A stretch of 64,000 nt of DNA from contig CALSRJ010000003.1 of the NCBI GenBank assembly GCA_943788725.1, positions 62,001 to 126,000 of the forward strand, read 5' to 3'. Under the pieces are notes generated by a model that was not told the DNA's origin, ran no database searches, and saw only the letters and a program-made list of their open reading frames with translations. The position numbers and the translations under genes are program-made. Shown here piece after piece: positions 29,528-38,097 of the stretch; within the stretch, counting starts at the first letter, position 1, and every line of letters starts with the position of its first letter. Origin of the DNA: an uncultured Flavobacteriales bacterium (GTDB lineage Bacteria; Bacteroidota; Bacteroidia; Flavobacteriales_G; Salibacteraceae).

Positions 29528-30412
29528 TTGATACTGTTCATCTCAACTGTATTTCTTTGCTTCATTGTAGTTTCCTGCTCGGACGATACTGAGCGATTGG
29601 AATCGGAGAATAAAGAACTCAAAGAGGAGCTTCAAACCCAAGAAGACCAGATCATATCTCTATCGCTAGGTACCAAGTTTGTGGATCGCTATGTTGACTC
29701 ACTTGAACAATTGGAAGCTAGCATTCGTGACCGTATGAGTGGAGGGGAAGAGGATACGATCCTTATGCAAATGATTAACGACCTCACGCAGTTGGTGCAT
29801 ATGAACAATTCCATTGTTGCTGAGATTGAAACGCGTTTGGGGGGTAAGAATAAAGTCGTGAAATTGTTGTTGGAGCATGTGGTTAAACTCGACAATAAGG
29901 TCCAGCACCAAGAAAAGCAGATCGCTCGATTGTATAGCGAATTGGATGATATGGGTATTGAATTGGACAATGCCAAGCAGCTGTATGCGGCCTTGCAAGA
30001 TAAATTCAAGGGAGAGCAGGTAAAGGGCGTGGAGCAGTCGCACAAAATCGAAGACCTGAAGCAATCTTTGGTAGCATTGGATAAAGAACTGCAACGAAAA
30101 GATGCGCAGATGAACGAGGCGTTTTATTTCTTTGGAAGTAAGAGTGAACTGATCAGAATGGACCTCATCACACGCAACTCCATCTTGTCATGGCAGATCA
30201 ACGAAGAAGCCGATCTCAACTACTTGACCAAGGTAGATATTCGCCACTTCGCCAAATTAACAATACCCTCAGAAGAGTTGGAATTACTTTCTGAACATCC
30301 GCATCAATCCTATCGTCAAGTTGCAGAAAATATCACCTCCGCTCTCTATATTGACGATTACGAGCGCTTTTGGTCCCTGTCTAAGGTCTTGATCGTCAAA
30401 ACAGGGAAGTAA
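29528..30412 (+). CDS. Coiled-coil lipoprotein, apparent N-terminal amber codon
   Basis: 294 residues from the TTG at 29528. A hydrophobic segment ends in a lipobox VVSC, then an acidic linker and long coiled-coil stretches (ENKELKEELQTQEDQI, KQIARLYSELDDMGIELDN). The C-terminal 90 residues are globular. An ATG at 29513 is in frame 15 bp upstream, but its fourth codon is TAG (29522-29524). With a sense codon there the signal would be normal (MSK before the hydrophobic run). Either a nonsense mutation with reinitiation at TTG, or a sequence error. Function unknown. Confidence 0.65.
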   Translation: MILFISTVFLCFIVVSCSDDTERLESENKELKEELQTQEDQIISLSLGTKFVDRYVDSLEQLEASIRDRMSGGEEDTILMQMINDLTQLVHMNNSIVAEIETRLGGKNKVVKLLLEHVVKLDNKVQHQEKQIARLYSELDDMGIELDNAKQLYAALQDKFKGEQVKGVEQSHKIEDLKQSLVALDKELQRKDAQMNEAFYFFGSKSELIRMDLITRNSILSWQINEEADLNYLTKVDIRHFAKLTIPSEELELLSEHPHQSYRQVAENITSALYIDDYERFWSLSKVLIVKTGK

Positions 30413-30457
30413 GTGTACGTCTTCAAAGATTTCGGACACAACGGGTTTAAAATTAAG

Positions 30458-31019
30458 TTAGATTTTGATCATTTCCAATCGATGATTTCTTCGTCTTTTT
30501 TGCATTGATTTTCGTTTGATTCTTTTTCTTCTTTCCAAGATCTGATATTGCCTTCCCAGATAGACATCTTCAGGGGTGCAGTTTTGTAGTGATTCGTGGT
30601 ATCTCTTGGTGTTGTAGTATTCGACGAACTCAGCCATGCGATATTCTAACTCCTGAGACAAATAGTAGTGCTCGAGCTTTACCACATTTTTCATGGTTCT
30701 ATGATACCGTTCGATTTTTCCTTGTGTCTGAGGATGGAACGGTCTTCCTCGCACATGTTTTATTTCTTGTTCCCCAAGGAACTTTTTGAGATCATCGCTC
30801 ACATAACAAGGCCCATTGTCAGAGAGTAGGGTTGGCCGTTGTTTTCGGATCAGACCTGCCTTCCGTAACGCCTGGTTGATAGTACGCTCTACATCGTTCG
30901 TTCCCATTGAGTTACACAGCTCCCAGTGGACGATAAACCGGCTGAAGTCATCCAAAACAGTCGATAGGTAATACCATCCCCACCCCTGGATCTTCATGTA
31001 GGTGAAGTCGGTTTGCCAC
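30458..31019 (-). pseudogene. IS3-family transposase orfB, C-terminal part only
   Basis: About 187 residues of a DDE (rve) integrase domain: YLSTVLDDFSRFIVHWEL, LLSDNGPCYVSDDL (second catalytic Asp) and HPQTQGKIERYH (catalytic Glu), with a basic tail. The N-terminal half, which carries the helix-turn-helix, is missing because the element is cut at 31019. The portion is nearly identical to the copy at 40532-40938, with only a few residue changes (for example EQEIKH against EKEIKH). Confidence 0.8.
30613..31019 (-). repeat. 407-bp inverted repeat, left arm
   Basis: This stretch is nearly identical, in inverted orientation, to 40532-40938. The arms are the overlapping parts of two truncated copies of one IS3-family element and enclose about 9.5 kb. 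Confidence 0.8.
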
Positions 31020-31087
31020 TGTAATACTCCCCGATTTTCAGACCAGCGGCTTAGTTAAAATCAGAACTTCTTATTTTATCAAAAGTC

Positions 31088-31354
31088 ATGGGAAGAACAA
31101 GAAGAAAATTTTCGTCTCAGTTCAAGGCAAGAGTTGCTTTGGAAGCTCTTCGCGAACGCGAGACATTGGGAGAGCTTGCTGCTCGATTTGAAGTAAGTCC
31201 GGTAATAATCTCCAGGTGGAAGAAAGAGTTCGTTGAGAACGCTTCAGATGCCTTTGGAGGTAAGAAAGAAGAGAAACCTGAAGTCGATGCAGAGAAGTTG
31301 TACGCTCAAATCGGACAGCTTAAAGTGGAGAGTGACTTCTTAAAAAAAGCTTGA
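31088..31354 (+). CDS. IS3-family transposase OrfA
   Basis: 88 residues. Helix-turn-helix protein of the IS3 type: [40 protein letters not shown] and a C-terminal leucine-zipper-like stretch ([17 protein letters not shown]). It ends in a run of seven A (31342-31348). orfB lies in the +1 (or -2) frame relative to orfA, so the usual -1 shift would not join them; a one-base slip at the A-run would. Confidence 0.9.
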   Translation: MGRTRRKFSSQFKARVALEALRERETLGELAARFEVSPVIISRWKKEFVENASDAFGGKKEEKPEVDAEKLYAQIGQLKVESDFLKKA

Positions 31355-31367
31355 AGAAAACCGGGTT

Positions 31368-32249
31368 GTGAGCGAGCGAAAGTCATTGGTCAGCACCAGA
31401 AGCAGGCTGAGTGTCCGAAAGCAGTGTGAGTTGCTGACGGTCAATCGCAGCAACTTGTACTATCACCCGGTTGAAGAGTCTCCAGAGAACTTGAAGATCA
31501 TGCGCATCATGGACGAGCACTCGATCAAGCACCCAGGAGAAGGAGTTATGTCCATGGTCTACATGCTTCGGCGGAAAGGACATGGAGTGAACCATAAACG
31601 GATCCGGCGACTGCTTCGAAAGATGGGCCACAGAACGGTTTATCCGAAAAAGAACCTGAGCAAGCTTGGAGAAGTGAAGTACATCCGCCCTTACTTGTTG
31701 AACAAAGTGAGCTTTACTCACGCCAATCAGGCGTGGAGCGTAGGCATCACCTACATCCCAATGGAAAGGGGCTTTATGTACTGCACAGCCATTATCGACA
31801 TCTATAGCCGAAAGATCGTTGGCTGGGGTGTGTCGAACAGCCTGGAGGCAAAATGGTGCTTAGATGTGTATCAGAGAGCTGTTGAGAAGTATGGTAAGCC
31901 TGAGATCATCAACTCGGATCAGGGAAGTCAGTTTACCTCAAGCCAATGGACTGGAATGATAGAAGACATGGGAGTAAAGGTGTCTATGGACGGAAAAGGA
32001 AGAGCTGTGGACAATCGCTGGATCGAACGCTTCTGGAGAACCCTGAAGTACAAACACATCTATCTGAACCCTCCAAAAGATGGCTTAGAGCTTTATGAAA
32101 ACATCAGATGGTATATCGATTACTACAACAAGGAAAAAGTACATCAAACCTTTGGAGAAGTGCCTGCAGAGAGATACTTCGAATCAAGAATGAAAACAAC
32201 CAATAAATCAATCCAATTATTAACTAAGACTGAGTCTGTTTTGGTCTAG
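31368..32249 (+). CDS. IS3-family transposase OrfB
   Basis: 293 residues from a GTG; the frame is open back to 31344 within the A-run, as expected for an OrfAB fusion. The N-terminal HTH_21 segment (HPGEGVMSMVYMLRRKGHGVNHKRIRRL) precedes the rve domain with catalytic residues in WSVGITYIPMERG (normally WxxDITY; here Gly replaces the first Asp), INSDQGSQFTS and DNRWIERFWRTLKY. The D-to-G change in the first catalytic motif suggests that this copy is inactive. The C-terminal YYNKEKVHQTFGEVPAERYF is typical. Confidence 0.88.
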   Translation: MSERKSLVSTRSRLSVRKQCELLTVNRSNLYYHPVEESPENLKIMRIMDEHSIKHPGEGVMSMVYMLRRKGHGVNHKRIRRLLRKMGHRTVYPKKNLSKLGEVKYIRPYLLNKVSFTHANQAWSVGITYIPMERGFMYCTAIIDIYSRKIVGWGVSNSLEAKWCLDVYQRAVEKYGKPEIINSDQGSQFTSSQWTGMIEDMGVKVSMDGKGRAVDNRWIERFWRTLKYKHIYLNPPKDGLELYENIRWYIDYYNKEKVHQTFGEVPAERYFESRMKTTNKSIQLLTKTESVLV

Positions 32250-32365
32250 AAAATGGGGGAGTATTACAATGAAACAACTCTCAGTGGACCTAAATCCTAG
32301 ATTAACATATCTATGTAATTTGAGAAAGAGCTTCGAATTTAGCAATTTTTGTTAAAATCACCTGA

Positions 32366-35300
32366 CTATTCAAGGTTGATGAGAACATCTTGGTACTTCC
32401 CAAGCATAGCAGAAGTTTCAATCCCAATGTTTCTGAGACTATCAGAAAATCTATCAGCATTTTCTTTGTCATTAAAGTCTCGGTTCACTACTAAGTAGTT
32501 GTTTAAGACGTCAATTTTGATTTGATTGCCTTTAACCACATCAAGCATTCGCTCTAAATCTTCGTTTTTTAGATAGTCTTTGTAGCGACCGATTACTACC
32601 CGATATTCAATTTTCGTTTCGAAATCGGCACCAATTTGTTCAATAGCCTCTTGTCGAGAAATCGTTTTTTCAGGGTATGCATACGGTTCTAATTTATCGC
32701 TCTGTATTTCGTTAGCCAAAGACTGTGAAAAATCTGCTGCTTCGTTGGATTTGGGAGCGCTTTTCAATTCATCGATTACTTGCCTTTCCTCTGCTTGCTT
32801 TTCCTCAAGCTTAGATCCCGGGAAATTAATCACACGGTCCTTCTCATAGTATATAAAATCGAAGTTGAATTCTTTCATCCCGTTAAAATCAACTAAAGTC
32901 TCATCATTTTTAGTTTCCAGGATTTCTCCATAGCCATGTTTGCAGGTCAGCTTGTAAACACCCGCACCAGGGATAGTTAAATTATAGTTTCCAAACTCAT
33001 CTGTCAATGTTCTATAAACTTCACCCTTCTCAGACTCTGCGATGATAATAAGACCTTCTATATTGAAGGATGAAACTCGCGACCTCTTTGATTTTATAAT
33101 GGATATTTTGCCTCGGACGTGATAATTCTTAATAAACGGAACTTCGATCGTTTTATCATCATTTAGCAATATTTCCTGCACGAATCCATAAGTTGGATGC
33201 AAATCGGATACACTAAAAAGCTCATAGAATTTAACATCATAGGTGGCTGCAGGAATCTTGTTGAATTTTACCCTGCCCGAAACGTCTGTGATTAGATCGG
33301 TATTGGGTGAACGCGAATGCTTTTTGTCAATAAAATCTTCTTTTTCAGCCTTTAAGTTAATATTTATGTTGGGCAATACTGGTTCATGGGGTTCTCTATT
33401 TCCATTTCCGTTCAGGTCCTCATAACATAAAATGTTCATTTTGTAAAACTTCTCGTAAGGTTGCTGCCAATAGAAGGACTTTGTAATAGCTGCGTTGATG
33501 TTGATGTTTTTATTACTAATCTCTCCTGAACGGCTTTCATAGGAAGATGCGAACCAGTTAATATAGCTGCTTATTCTTATTCCTTGCGGAAGTGAGGCAA
33601 TGGCATTGGCCCCAATATTCAATTGCTCCGCTTTGGTATTAACATCCAAGCCATAAAAGGCTCTTAAATTTAGGTTTAAATTAATATTCGAAATTTTAAA
33701 GTCTTTATTGTATCCGGCAGATAATCTTATTAGACCTGAGGAGAATGGAATGAGTAAAGTGTCGGAAGTGGATACGGAATAATTGTAGATGAAGAAAGGA
33801 CCTCTAAATATGTCTCCTGATATGTTTAATGCATTATTTCTGGAATAGCGAAGCCCCAAATTATATGCAGGACTCAGCTCGGTTCGCATAGTGTAACTAC
33901 CAGATTGACTTGATTCAAAATCATAAACTGCATTCGTGATCATAGGGTTCGCGAAAACAGAAACTACTTCTAAGGGGTTTAGCCTTTTACTTAGTCCAAA
34001 GGATGATCCATAGTAAAATGTACTTAATCGGGTAGTAACGGATGGCAACACACTCTCCCTAACTATACTGCGATACTGAGGATTGAGACTTATCATCCAG
34101 TTTGAAGCAGTATTGTAGGTTGTTGTCCAAGATGCAAAACGATTTTCTAAATTATTAGAAAAATCACCGCGAGTAAAGTCTTGACGAATGTCAGTAGCGT
34201 TAAAACGGTGATGGAAGGCCTTATCCGTCTTTATTTTCCCGGAGATCACCAATGAACTGCGGTCACCTGAAATAGCAAACCCATTGGTGGGTCTAAAGTT
34301 CCAACGTCCGGACATTGATAGCCTTCCTGCATTAAAGTCTCCTGCGGCATAATAGCCAAGCCGATTAATATTTCTTGGCGCAACTGCACCGGGCGAGGTT
34401 ATTTCTCCTAAATAATATGTGGCGCCAACACCCAATCTTAATAAACGAGATACTGGGGTTTTAACGCCTGCTTCGAATGCACTTACATTGAAATTATTAT
34501 TTCCAAAGGTTGTGGAATATCCTAAGTTAAAGGGTAAAGCAAATGAATTGATGCTTAGCGAAGTGCTGGACACATATGTGTCGGGTAAGTAACTTTTACC
34601 CGCCTCCGTGGCGAATACGATTTTTTTCCCTTGGTAATTATATCTCAAACCCTGATATCTCAAAGGAATATGCTTATTGTAAAAATTACTGCTCAAGTCA
34701 ACACGGCTCAATCCCCTCCTAATTCCAAGTCTATACTGGTAAATACTTCGAGTCGTTCCTTCTCCAAGTGATGCAATTCCAACCTGACCTAAGTTAAAAC
34801 TTCCTAAATAATAATTAACATCCGTTTTGGCATTTAATTGAAGCTTGCCACCTGCAGCAGACATGTACCGCTCTCCACCCGGATTGCCAATGTTAAATAC
34901 TCCTGCAGTGATGAATAAAGGTGAGAGCTCTTTATAGGTTTCGTCTATTAAACTTGATTGATAGTTTTCAATTATAAAGCTGCCTTCTATTTGGCGGCCT
35001 GATCCGTATATAGAATATTTTAAGCTTTCTTGAGGTAAATTTTCACTTCGCAATGAATCCGTCAATACTGTCCGCTTAAGTTTAATAAGAATCACAGTGT
35101 CTGATTTTGCTTTTAAGTTGAAAGAAGTTGAAAAACTTGTGACAGGTGCAATTAACTTATAGTCCAAGGGATAGTTAAATGAGAGATTGATATTTTCACT
35201 CACATTACCTTGATTAATGATTCGTATTCCTGTCTCACCAGATAACTCTATCGGATTGATAAGAATTGAATTATTTTGATTTATCACACTCAAATCAAAA

Positions 35301-35848
35301 CGGGCTGCTTTTTGGATGTATGCATAAGCCTTTATTTTTTTATCCTGGTCAAGACTCACAGTGGCGCCTATTATGTAAGATTTTCCCCCTTCCATATTTT
35401 TAGGAGCAATCAATCGCATTGGAATGTAAATAGTTTCACCGGGATTAGCCATAAACTCCAGTTGCTGGGAGACTAAATGAATCCAACCGTTTGGTAGTTG
35501 CAAATTGATCTTGCCTGAAACGAGCTTATTCGTTTTATTTACAAAAACCAAGCTATTAAAAACAGAAGTTTGGTCGTCAATATCTTGTTTATAAATCGAA
35601 AATTTCAACTCTTCCCCAATGCTATCGGATGAGTTGATTGAATCTTGAGAATTTAGACTATTCGATTGATCAAAAAATGGGTCAACAGATTTAGCAATGC
35701 TATCTATAAATGACAAACTGTCTGTTGCAAGATCATTCAACAAGCTGTCGCTTAATTCAAGAACATTGTCGTTAATACCTTGCGAAAAGGCAGGAAAAAA
35801 CACAGCCGGATATAAAATGAACAAGGCTATGATATGACCGAGACGCAT
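32366..35848 (-). CDS. Large usher-like outer-membrane protein with SPOR-like end
   Basis: 1160 residues. Signal peptide (to about residue 22, FPAFSQ). Residues about 50-290 look like Ig-like domains (NGWIHLVSQQLEFMANPGET). Residues about 300-790 are dense in alternating beta-strands ending in aromatic residues and look like a large barrel. About 800-900: SdrD-B-like domain (CYEDLNGNGNREPHEPVLPN). About 920-1010: carboxypeptidase-regulatory-like domain (TLTDEFGNYNLTIPG). The last about 90 residues resemble SPOR (YRVVIGRYKDYLKNED). Together with two secreted subunits and a PapD-like chaperone next door, the layout resembles a fimbrial usher, but homology to PapC is not demonstrated. Confidence 0.75.
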   Translation of the reverse strand: MRLGHIIALFILYPAVFFPAFSQGINDNVLELSDSLLNDLATDSLSFIDSIAKSVDPFFDQSNSLNSQDSINSSDSIGEELKFSIYKQDIDDQTSVFNSLVFVNKTNKLVSGKINLQLPNGWIHLVSQQLEFMANPGETIYIPMRLIAPKNMEGGKSYIIGATVSLDQDKKIKAYAYIQKAARFDLSVINQNNSILINPIELSGETGIRIINQGNVSENINLSFNYPLDYKLIAPVTSFSTSFNLKAKSDTVILIKLKRTVLTDSLRSENLPQESLKYSIYGSGRQIEGSFIIENYQSSLIDETYKELSPLFITAGVFNIGNPGGERYMSAAGGKLQLNAKTDVNYYLGSFNLGQVGIASLGEGTTRSIYQYRLGIRRGLSRVDLSSNFYNKHIPLRYQGLRYNYQGKKIVFATEAGKSYLPDTYVSSTSLSINSFALPFNLGYSTTFGNNNFNVSAFEAGVKTPVSRLLRLGVGATYYLGEITSPGAVAPRNINRLGYYAAGDFNAGRLSMSGRWNFRPTNGFAISGDRSSLVISGKIKTDKAFHHRFNATDIRQDFTRGDFSNNLENRFASWTTTYNTASNWMISLNPQYRSIVRESVLPSVTTRLSTFYYGSSFGLSKRLNPLEVVSVFANPMITNAVYDFESSQSGSYTMRTELSPAYNLGLRYSRNNALNISGDIFRGPFFIYNYSVSTSDTLLIPFSSGLIRLSAGYNKDFKISNINLNLNLRAFYGLDVNTKAEQLNIGANAIASLPQGIRISSYINWFASSYESRSGEISNKNININAAITKSFYWQQPYEKFYKMNILCYEDLNGNGNREPHEPVLPNININLKAEKEDFIDKKHSRSPNTDLITDVSGRVKFNKIPAATYDVKFYELFSVSDLHPTYGFVQEILLNDDKTIEVPFIKNYHVRGKISIIKSKRSRVSSFNIEGLIIIAESEKGEVYRTLTDEFGNYNLTIPGAGVYKLTCKHGYGEILETKNDETLVDFNGMKEFNFDFIYYEKDRVINFPGSKLEEKQAEERQVIDELKSAPKSNEAADFSQSLANEIQSDKLEPYAYPEKTISRQEAIEQIGADFETKIEYRVVIGRYKDYLKNEDLERMLDVVKGNQIKIDVLNNYLVVNRDFNDKENADRFSDSLRNIGIETSAMLGKYQDVLINLE

Positions 35849-35862
35849 CCTTCAATAACTAT

Positions 35863-36555
35863 TTAATATGACACGTCTGTGCATGTTGTGCATTCTGGAA
35901 CTAAAGTGAAGGAGACGGTTACATAGTATGAGTCAGGTACATATCCTCCCGCTGCATCTATGAAAGGTACAGCTAGAGTACAACCACCAATCCCCGGAGC
36001 TACTCCCATAAAGTAATCGATGCTTATTTGGTCAGTTGTCCAAAATCGATCAGTAATCACATTAATTCCATTATCTTCTTTAAAGATTGCCCCCCCTAAA
36101 GTTGGTATTTGACCCAAGGCCACTTTGGTATTAGAAATCGTCACTGCAGAGGCTGCGAATCCCGATGATATGTTTGCTAATGCTTCAAGGGCGCAAAGTG
36201 GGAGTGAATTTGAAGGACTCAAACCTGTGAATTGTGCATCATCGGTGTCAAAATATATTGAATAACCCGTAATGGTCGAACCACCTACAGGGTCTAGAGA
36301 AGTCCCCCCCTCTGAATTACAATTACAAACCGATATACCCATAACTGTACTATTGGTTTTTGATATTCCATTCTTATAGTCATCTATGGTCTGAAAATTG
36401 AATTCAACACTTGAACCAGCGAGCACACTGATTCTGGCACTATTAAAATCAATAATACCAACCGGTGCAGGATCATTACATGGAGAGCATTGACCAAAAG
36501 CCTGGTTTATCGAAAAAAGTGCAAAAAGAAAAATAGAGTGACGGAGACAAATCAT
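35863..36555 (-). CDS. Secreted subunit-like protein 2 of the usher-like cluster
   Basis: 230 residues with a signal peptide ending near NQAFGQ. After a Cys-containing start (CSPCNDPAP) comes ISVLAGSSVEFNFQTIDDYK, shared with its neighbour (GGNIEFVFNTIDDYRDG), so the two are paralogues. It ends in an alternating strand YYVTVSFTLVPE followed by CTTC. The pattern of a conserved early strand and a strong last strand resembles pilus or coat subunits. It starts 5 bp after a perfect hairpin and stands 14 bp before the usher-like gene. It could be a minor or tip subunit. Confidence 0.65.
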   Translation of the reverse strand: MICLRHSIFLFALFSINQAFGQCSPCNDPAPVGIIDFNSARISVLAGSSVEFNFQTIDDYKNGISKTNSTVMGISVCNCNSEGGTSLDPVGGSTITGYSIYFDTDDAQFTGLSPSNSLPLCALEALANISSGFAASAVTISNTKVALGQIPTLGGAIFKEDNGINVITDRFWTTDQISIDYFMGVAPGIGGCTLAVPFIDAAGGYVPDSYYVTVSFTLVPECTTCTDVSY

Positions 36556-36560
36556 GGTTA

Positions 36561-36598
36561 AAATAAAGGAGAATCAATTTATTGATTCTCCTTTATTT
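36561..36598 (-). promoter_or_regulatory. Perfect 18-bp hairpin between two subunit genes
   Basis: AAATAAAGGAGAATCAAT (36561-36578) is exactly mirrored at 36581-36598 with only TT between. On the minus strand an A/T-rich stem lies directly before the ATG of subunit 2, and the stem includes an AAGGAG-like ribosome-binding sequence. It may attenuate transcription, protect the upstream mRNA or control translation so that subunit 1 exceeds downstream products. Confidence 0.7.
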
Positions 36599-36606
36599 CG
36601 AAATGT

Positions 36607-37272
36607 TTAGTTATCTGAAATCTGTAATTCGAAAAGTACGTTTACTACGTATCTATCCGGATCAACCCCTGTTTGCTCTATTAATGAAACAGCATTCATG
36701 TCATCTTCAGCGGTACCGCATCTCCATTGGATAGTAAAATCATTATCGGCCTCGTCTCCTGCATTGGAGGCTCCAGTGTTATCCCAACCAAGTAATTCTT
36801 GAGGATATAGGTCCAAATCAGCCACAGTCGCACCCAGTGCCGTTGGGGCGCTAATGATTTCACCTGTTCCTAGAGTGTGGGCGCCATTTGCAACAATCTG
36901 TAAACCAACATTATCCAAGGCTAGAGTATTCGGAGTTGTTCCATCATCTACTCCAATAAAGGTTGCATTTTCAGCTCCGTACATCAAATCCCATTCAGTG
37001 GATGATGAAATTGTAAAAGATGACTGATAAAACCCGGCAGACGTGGCATCATTAGCAGCTCCAGCGGGATCACCTGAAAGACCATCACGGTAATCATCTA
37101 TGGTGTTAAATACAAACTCAATGTTACCACCATCGTAGATAGACATTCTGAGTACTTGATTGAGATTCACCGCCACTGGAATTACATTCCGATCTCGCAC
37201 CGCTTGAGCTTGGGAGCTAACTCCTGCAAACATCAAGGCTGCTGTTAAGCTTGTTAAAGTAATTTTTTTCAT
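36607..37272 (-). CDS. Secreted subunit-like protein 1 of the usher-like cluster
   Basis: 221 residues with a signal peptide (MKKITLTSLTAALMFAGV, cleavage near SSQAQA). It shares the EFVFNTIDDYRDG motif with the next gene and ends in the alternating strand DRYVVNVLFELQISDN, the kind of terminal strand that chaperone-assembled subunits use. It is the first gene after the divergent promoter region with the chaperone gene. Position before a strong hairpin suggests a highly expressed major subunit. No T9SS sorting domain is seen. Function is inferred from context. Confidence 0.65.
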   Translation of the reverse strand: MKKITLTSLTAALMFAGVSSQAQAVRDRNVIPVAVNLNQVLRMSIYDGGNIEFVFNTIDDYRDGLSGDPAGAANDATSAGFYQSSFTISSSTEWDLMYGAENATFIGVDDGTTPNTLALDNVGLQIVANGAHTLGTGEIISAPTALGATVADLDLYPQELLGWDNTGASNAGDEADNDFTIQWRCGTAEDDMNAVSLIEQTGVDPDRYVVNVLFELQISDN

Positions 37273-37323
37273 GGTTAATTGTTTATTGATTGACGAATGT
37301 AGTTTTATTCAGAGTATATTCAC

Positions 37324-38097
37324 ATGCAAAAAAAAACTTTTTCTATGAAGTATTTATTTCTGTTTTTCTTTTTTTCTCAATCGCTTTTTGCGCAAGATTT
37401 TGAGGTGAGTCCCGTATTGATAGAGGCTAATGCTAGCCAAGGGCGTTTTGTAAGAGATGTTATGATTTTTAACCATACCGACTCCCCGAAAATTTTTAAT
37501 GTCAAGGAATATGATTTTATCATAGAGGAGGGAGGGAAAAAGATGCCAGCCGAGTTTGGTTCGACATCCCACACATTAAAAGGTGAAATGAATATTTCAC
37601 CTTCAACGATTTTATTACAACCAAATGAAAAAGGTTATTTTACGCTCTCTATAGAGCCTGTAATCGCATCTAAGATGAAGTGGGCTAAGCTCTCAGTAAT
37701 TGCTGAAAACGAAGTTTCGGTCCTTGAAGAAGTTACTTCGTTGGGGGCGGGCGTCAAAATAAAACCTGCAATCTCGATAATGGTTTATATGCACAGTGAT
37801 GAGGCTCAGCCTGATGCCGAAATTTTCACCCCTGAGAAGACCGATTTAGGATATGACGTTAGGATTGCAAACACCGGTGACGCAAGAGTAAAGGCAAAGG
37901 TTACTTTTCTTCTAACAAATATTTTGACCGGGGAGGAAATGGAATTTGATGAAGAGGTGGTTAATTTATTGCCTGGGGTAGAGAAGACTCTTTCTATTGT
38001 GATTCCTGAACACGACTATGCTAAAGCGATGTTAAGCGTTTTGATGGATTACAGCCCAAATGCTGATTTAAAAGGGGTACAAACCATCTTGAATTAA
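37324..38097 (+). CDS. PapD-like periplasmic chaperone
   Basis: 257 residues. A signal peptide ends near QSLFAQ (a second Met, at 37345, is an alternative start). Two Ig-like domains follow. Domain 1 has DFEVSPVLIEANASQGRFV, VMIFNHTDSPKIFNV and ISPSTILLQPNEKGYFTLSI, the order of strands found in fimbrial chaperones. Domain 2 has VRIANTGDARVKAKVTFLLT and LLPGVEKTLSIVIP. It is divergent from the subunit genes (51-bp gap) and overlaps the MORN gene by one base. A PapD-like chaperone beside an usher-like protein is unusual for Bacteroidota. Confidence 0.7.
   Translation: MQKKTFSMKYLFLFFFFSQSLFAQDFEVSPVLIEANASQGRFVRDVMIFNHTDSPKIFNVKEYDFIIEEGGKKMPAEFGSTSHTLKGEMNISPSTILLQPNEKGYFTLSIEPVIASKMKWAKLSVIAENEVSVLEEVTSLGAGVKIKPAISIMVYMHSDEAQPDAEIFTPEKTDLGYDVRIANTGDARVKAKVTFLLTNILTGEEMEFDEEVVNLLPGVEKTLSIVIPEHDYAKAMLSVLMDYSPNADLKGVQTILN

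Larger units (their letters stand above)
30414..31019 (-). mobile_element. IS3-family element fragment, copy 1 (3' part)
   Basis: This is the 3' part of the same element present at 39676-40938. Its outer end starts at 30414 with TGTACG and contains TTCGGACACAAC, matching the terminal motif of copy 2. It begins one base after the stop of the coiled-coil lipoprotein gene. The 5' part is missing: at 31019 the sequence changes into another insertion sequence. Confidence 0.75.
31020..32268 (+). mobile_element. Complete IS3-family insertion sequence, 1249 bp
   Basis: Terminal inverted repeats of about 25 bp: the left end starts TGTAATACTCCCC (31020) and the right end, read inward, starts TGTAATACTCCCCC (from 32268), with matching ATTTTC and GACC further in. 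It carries orfA and orfB. The flanks (GCCAC left, ATGAA right) show no target-site duplication. The left flank is another IS fragment whose continuation is not on the right. Confidence 0.9.
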
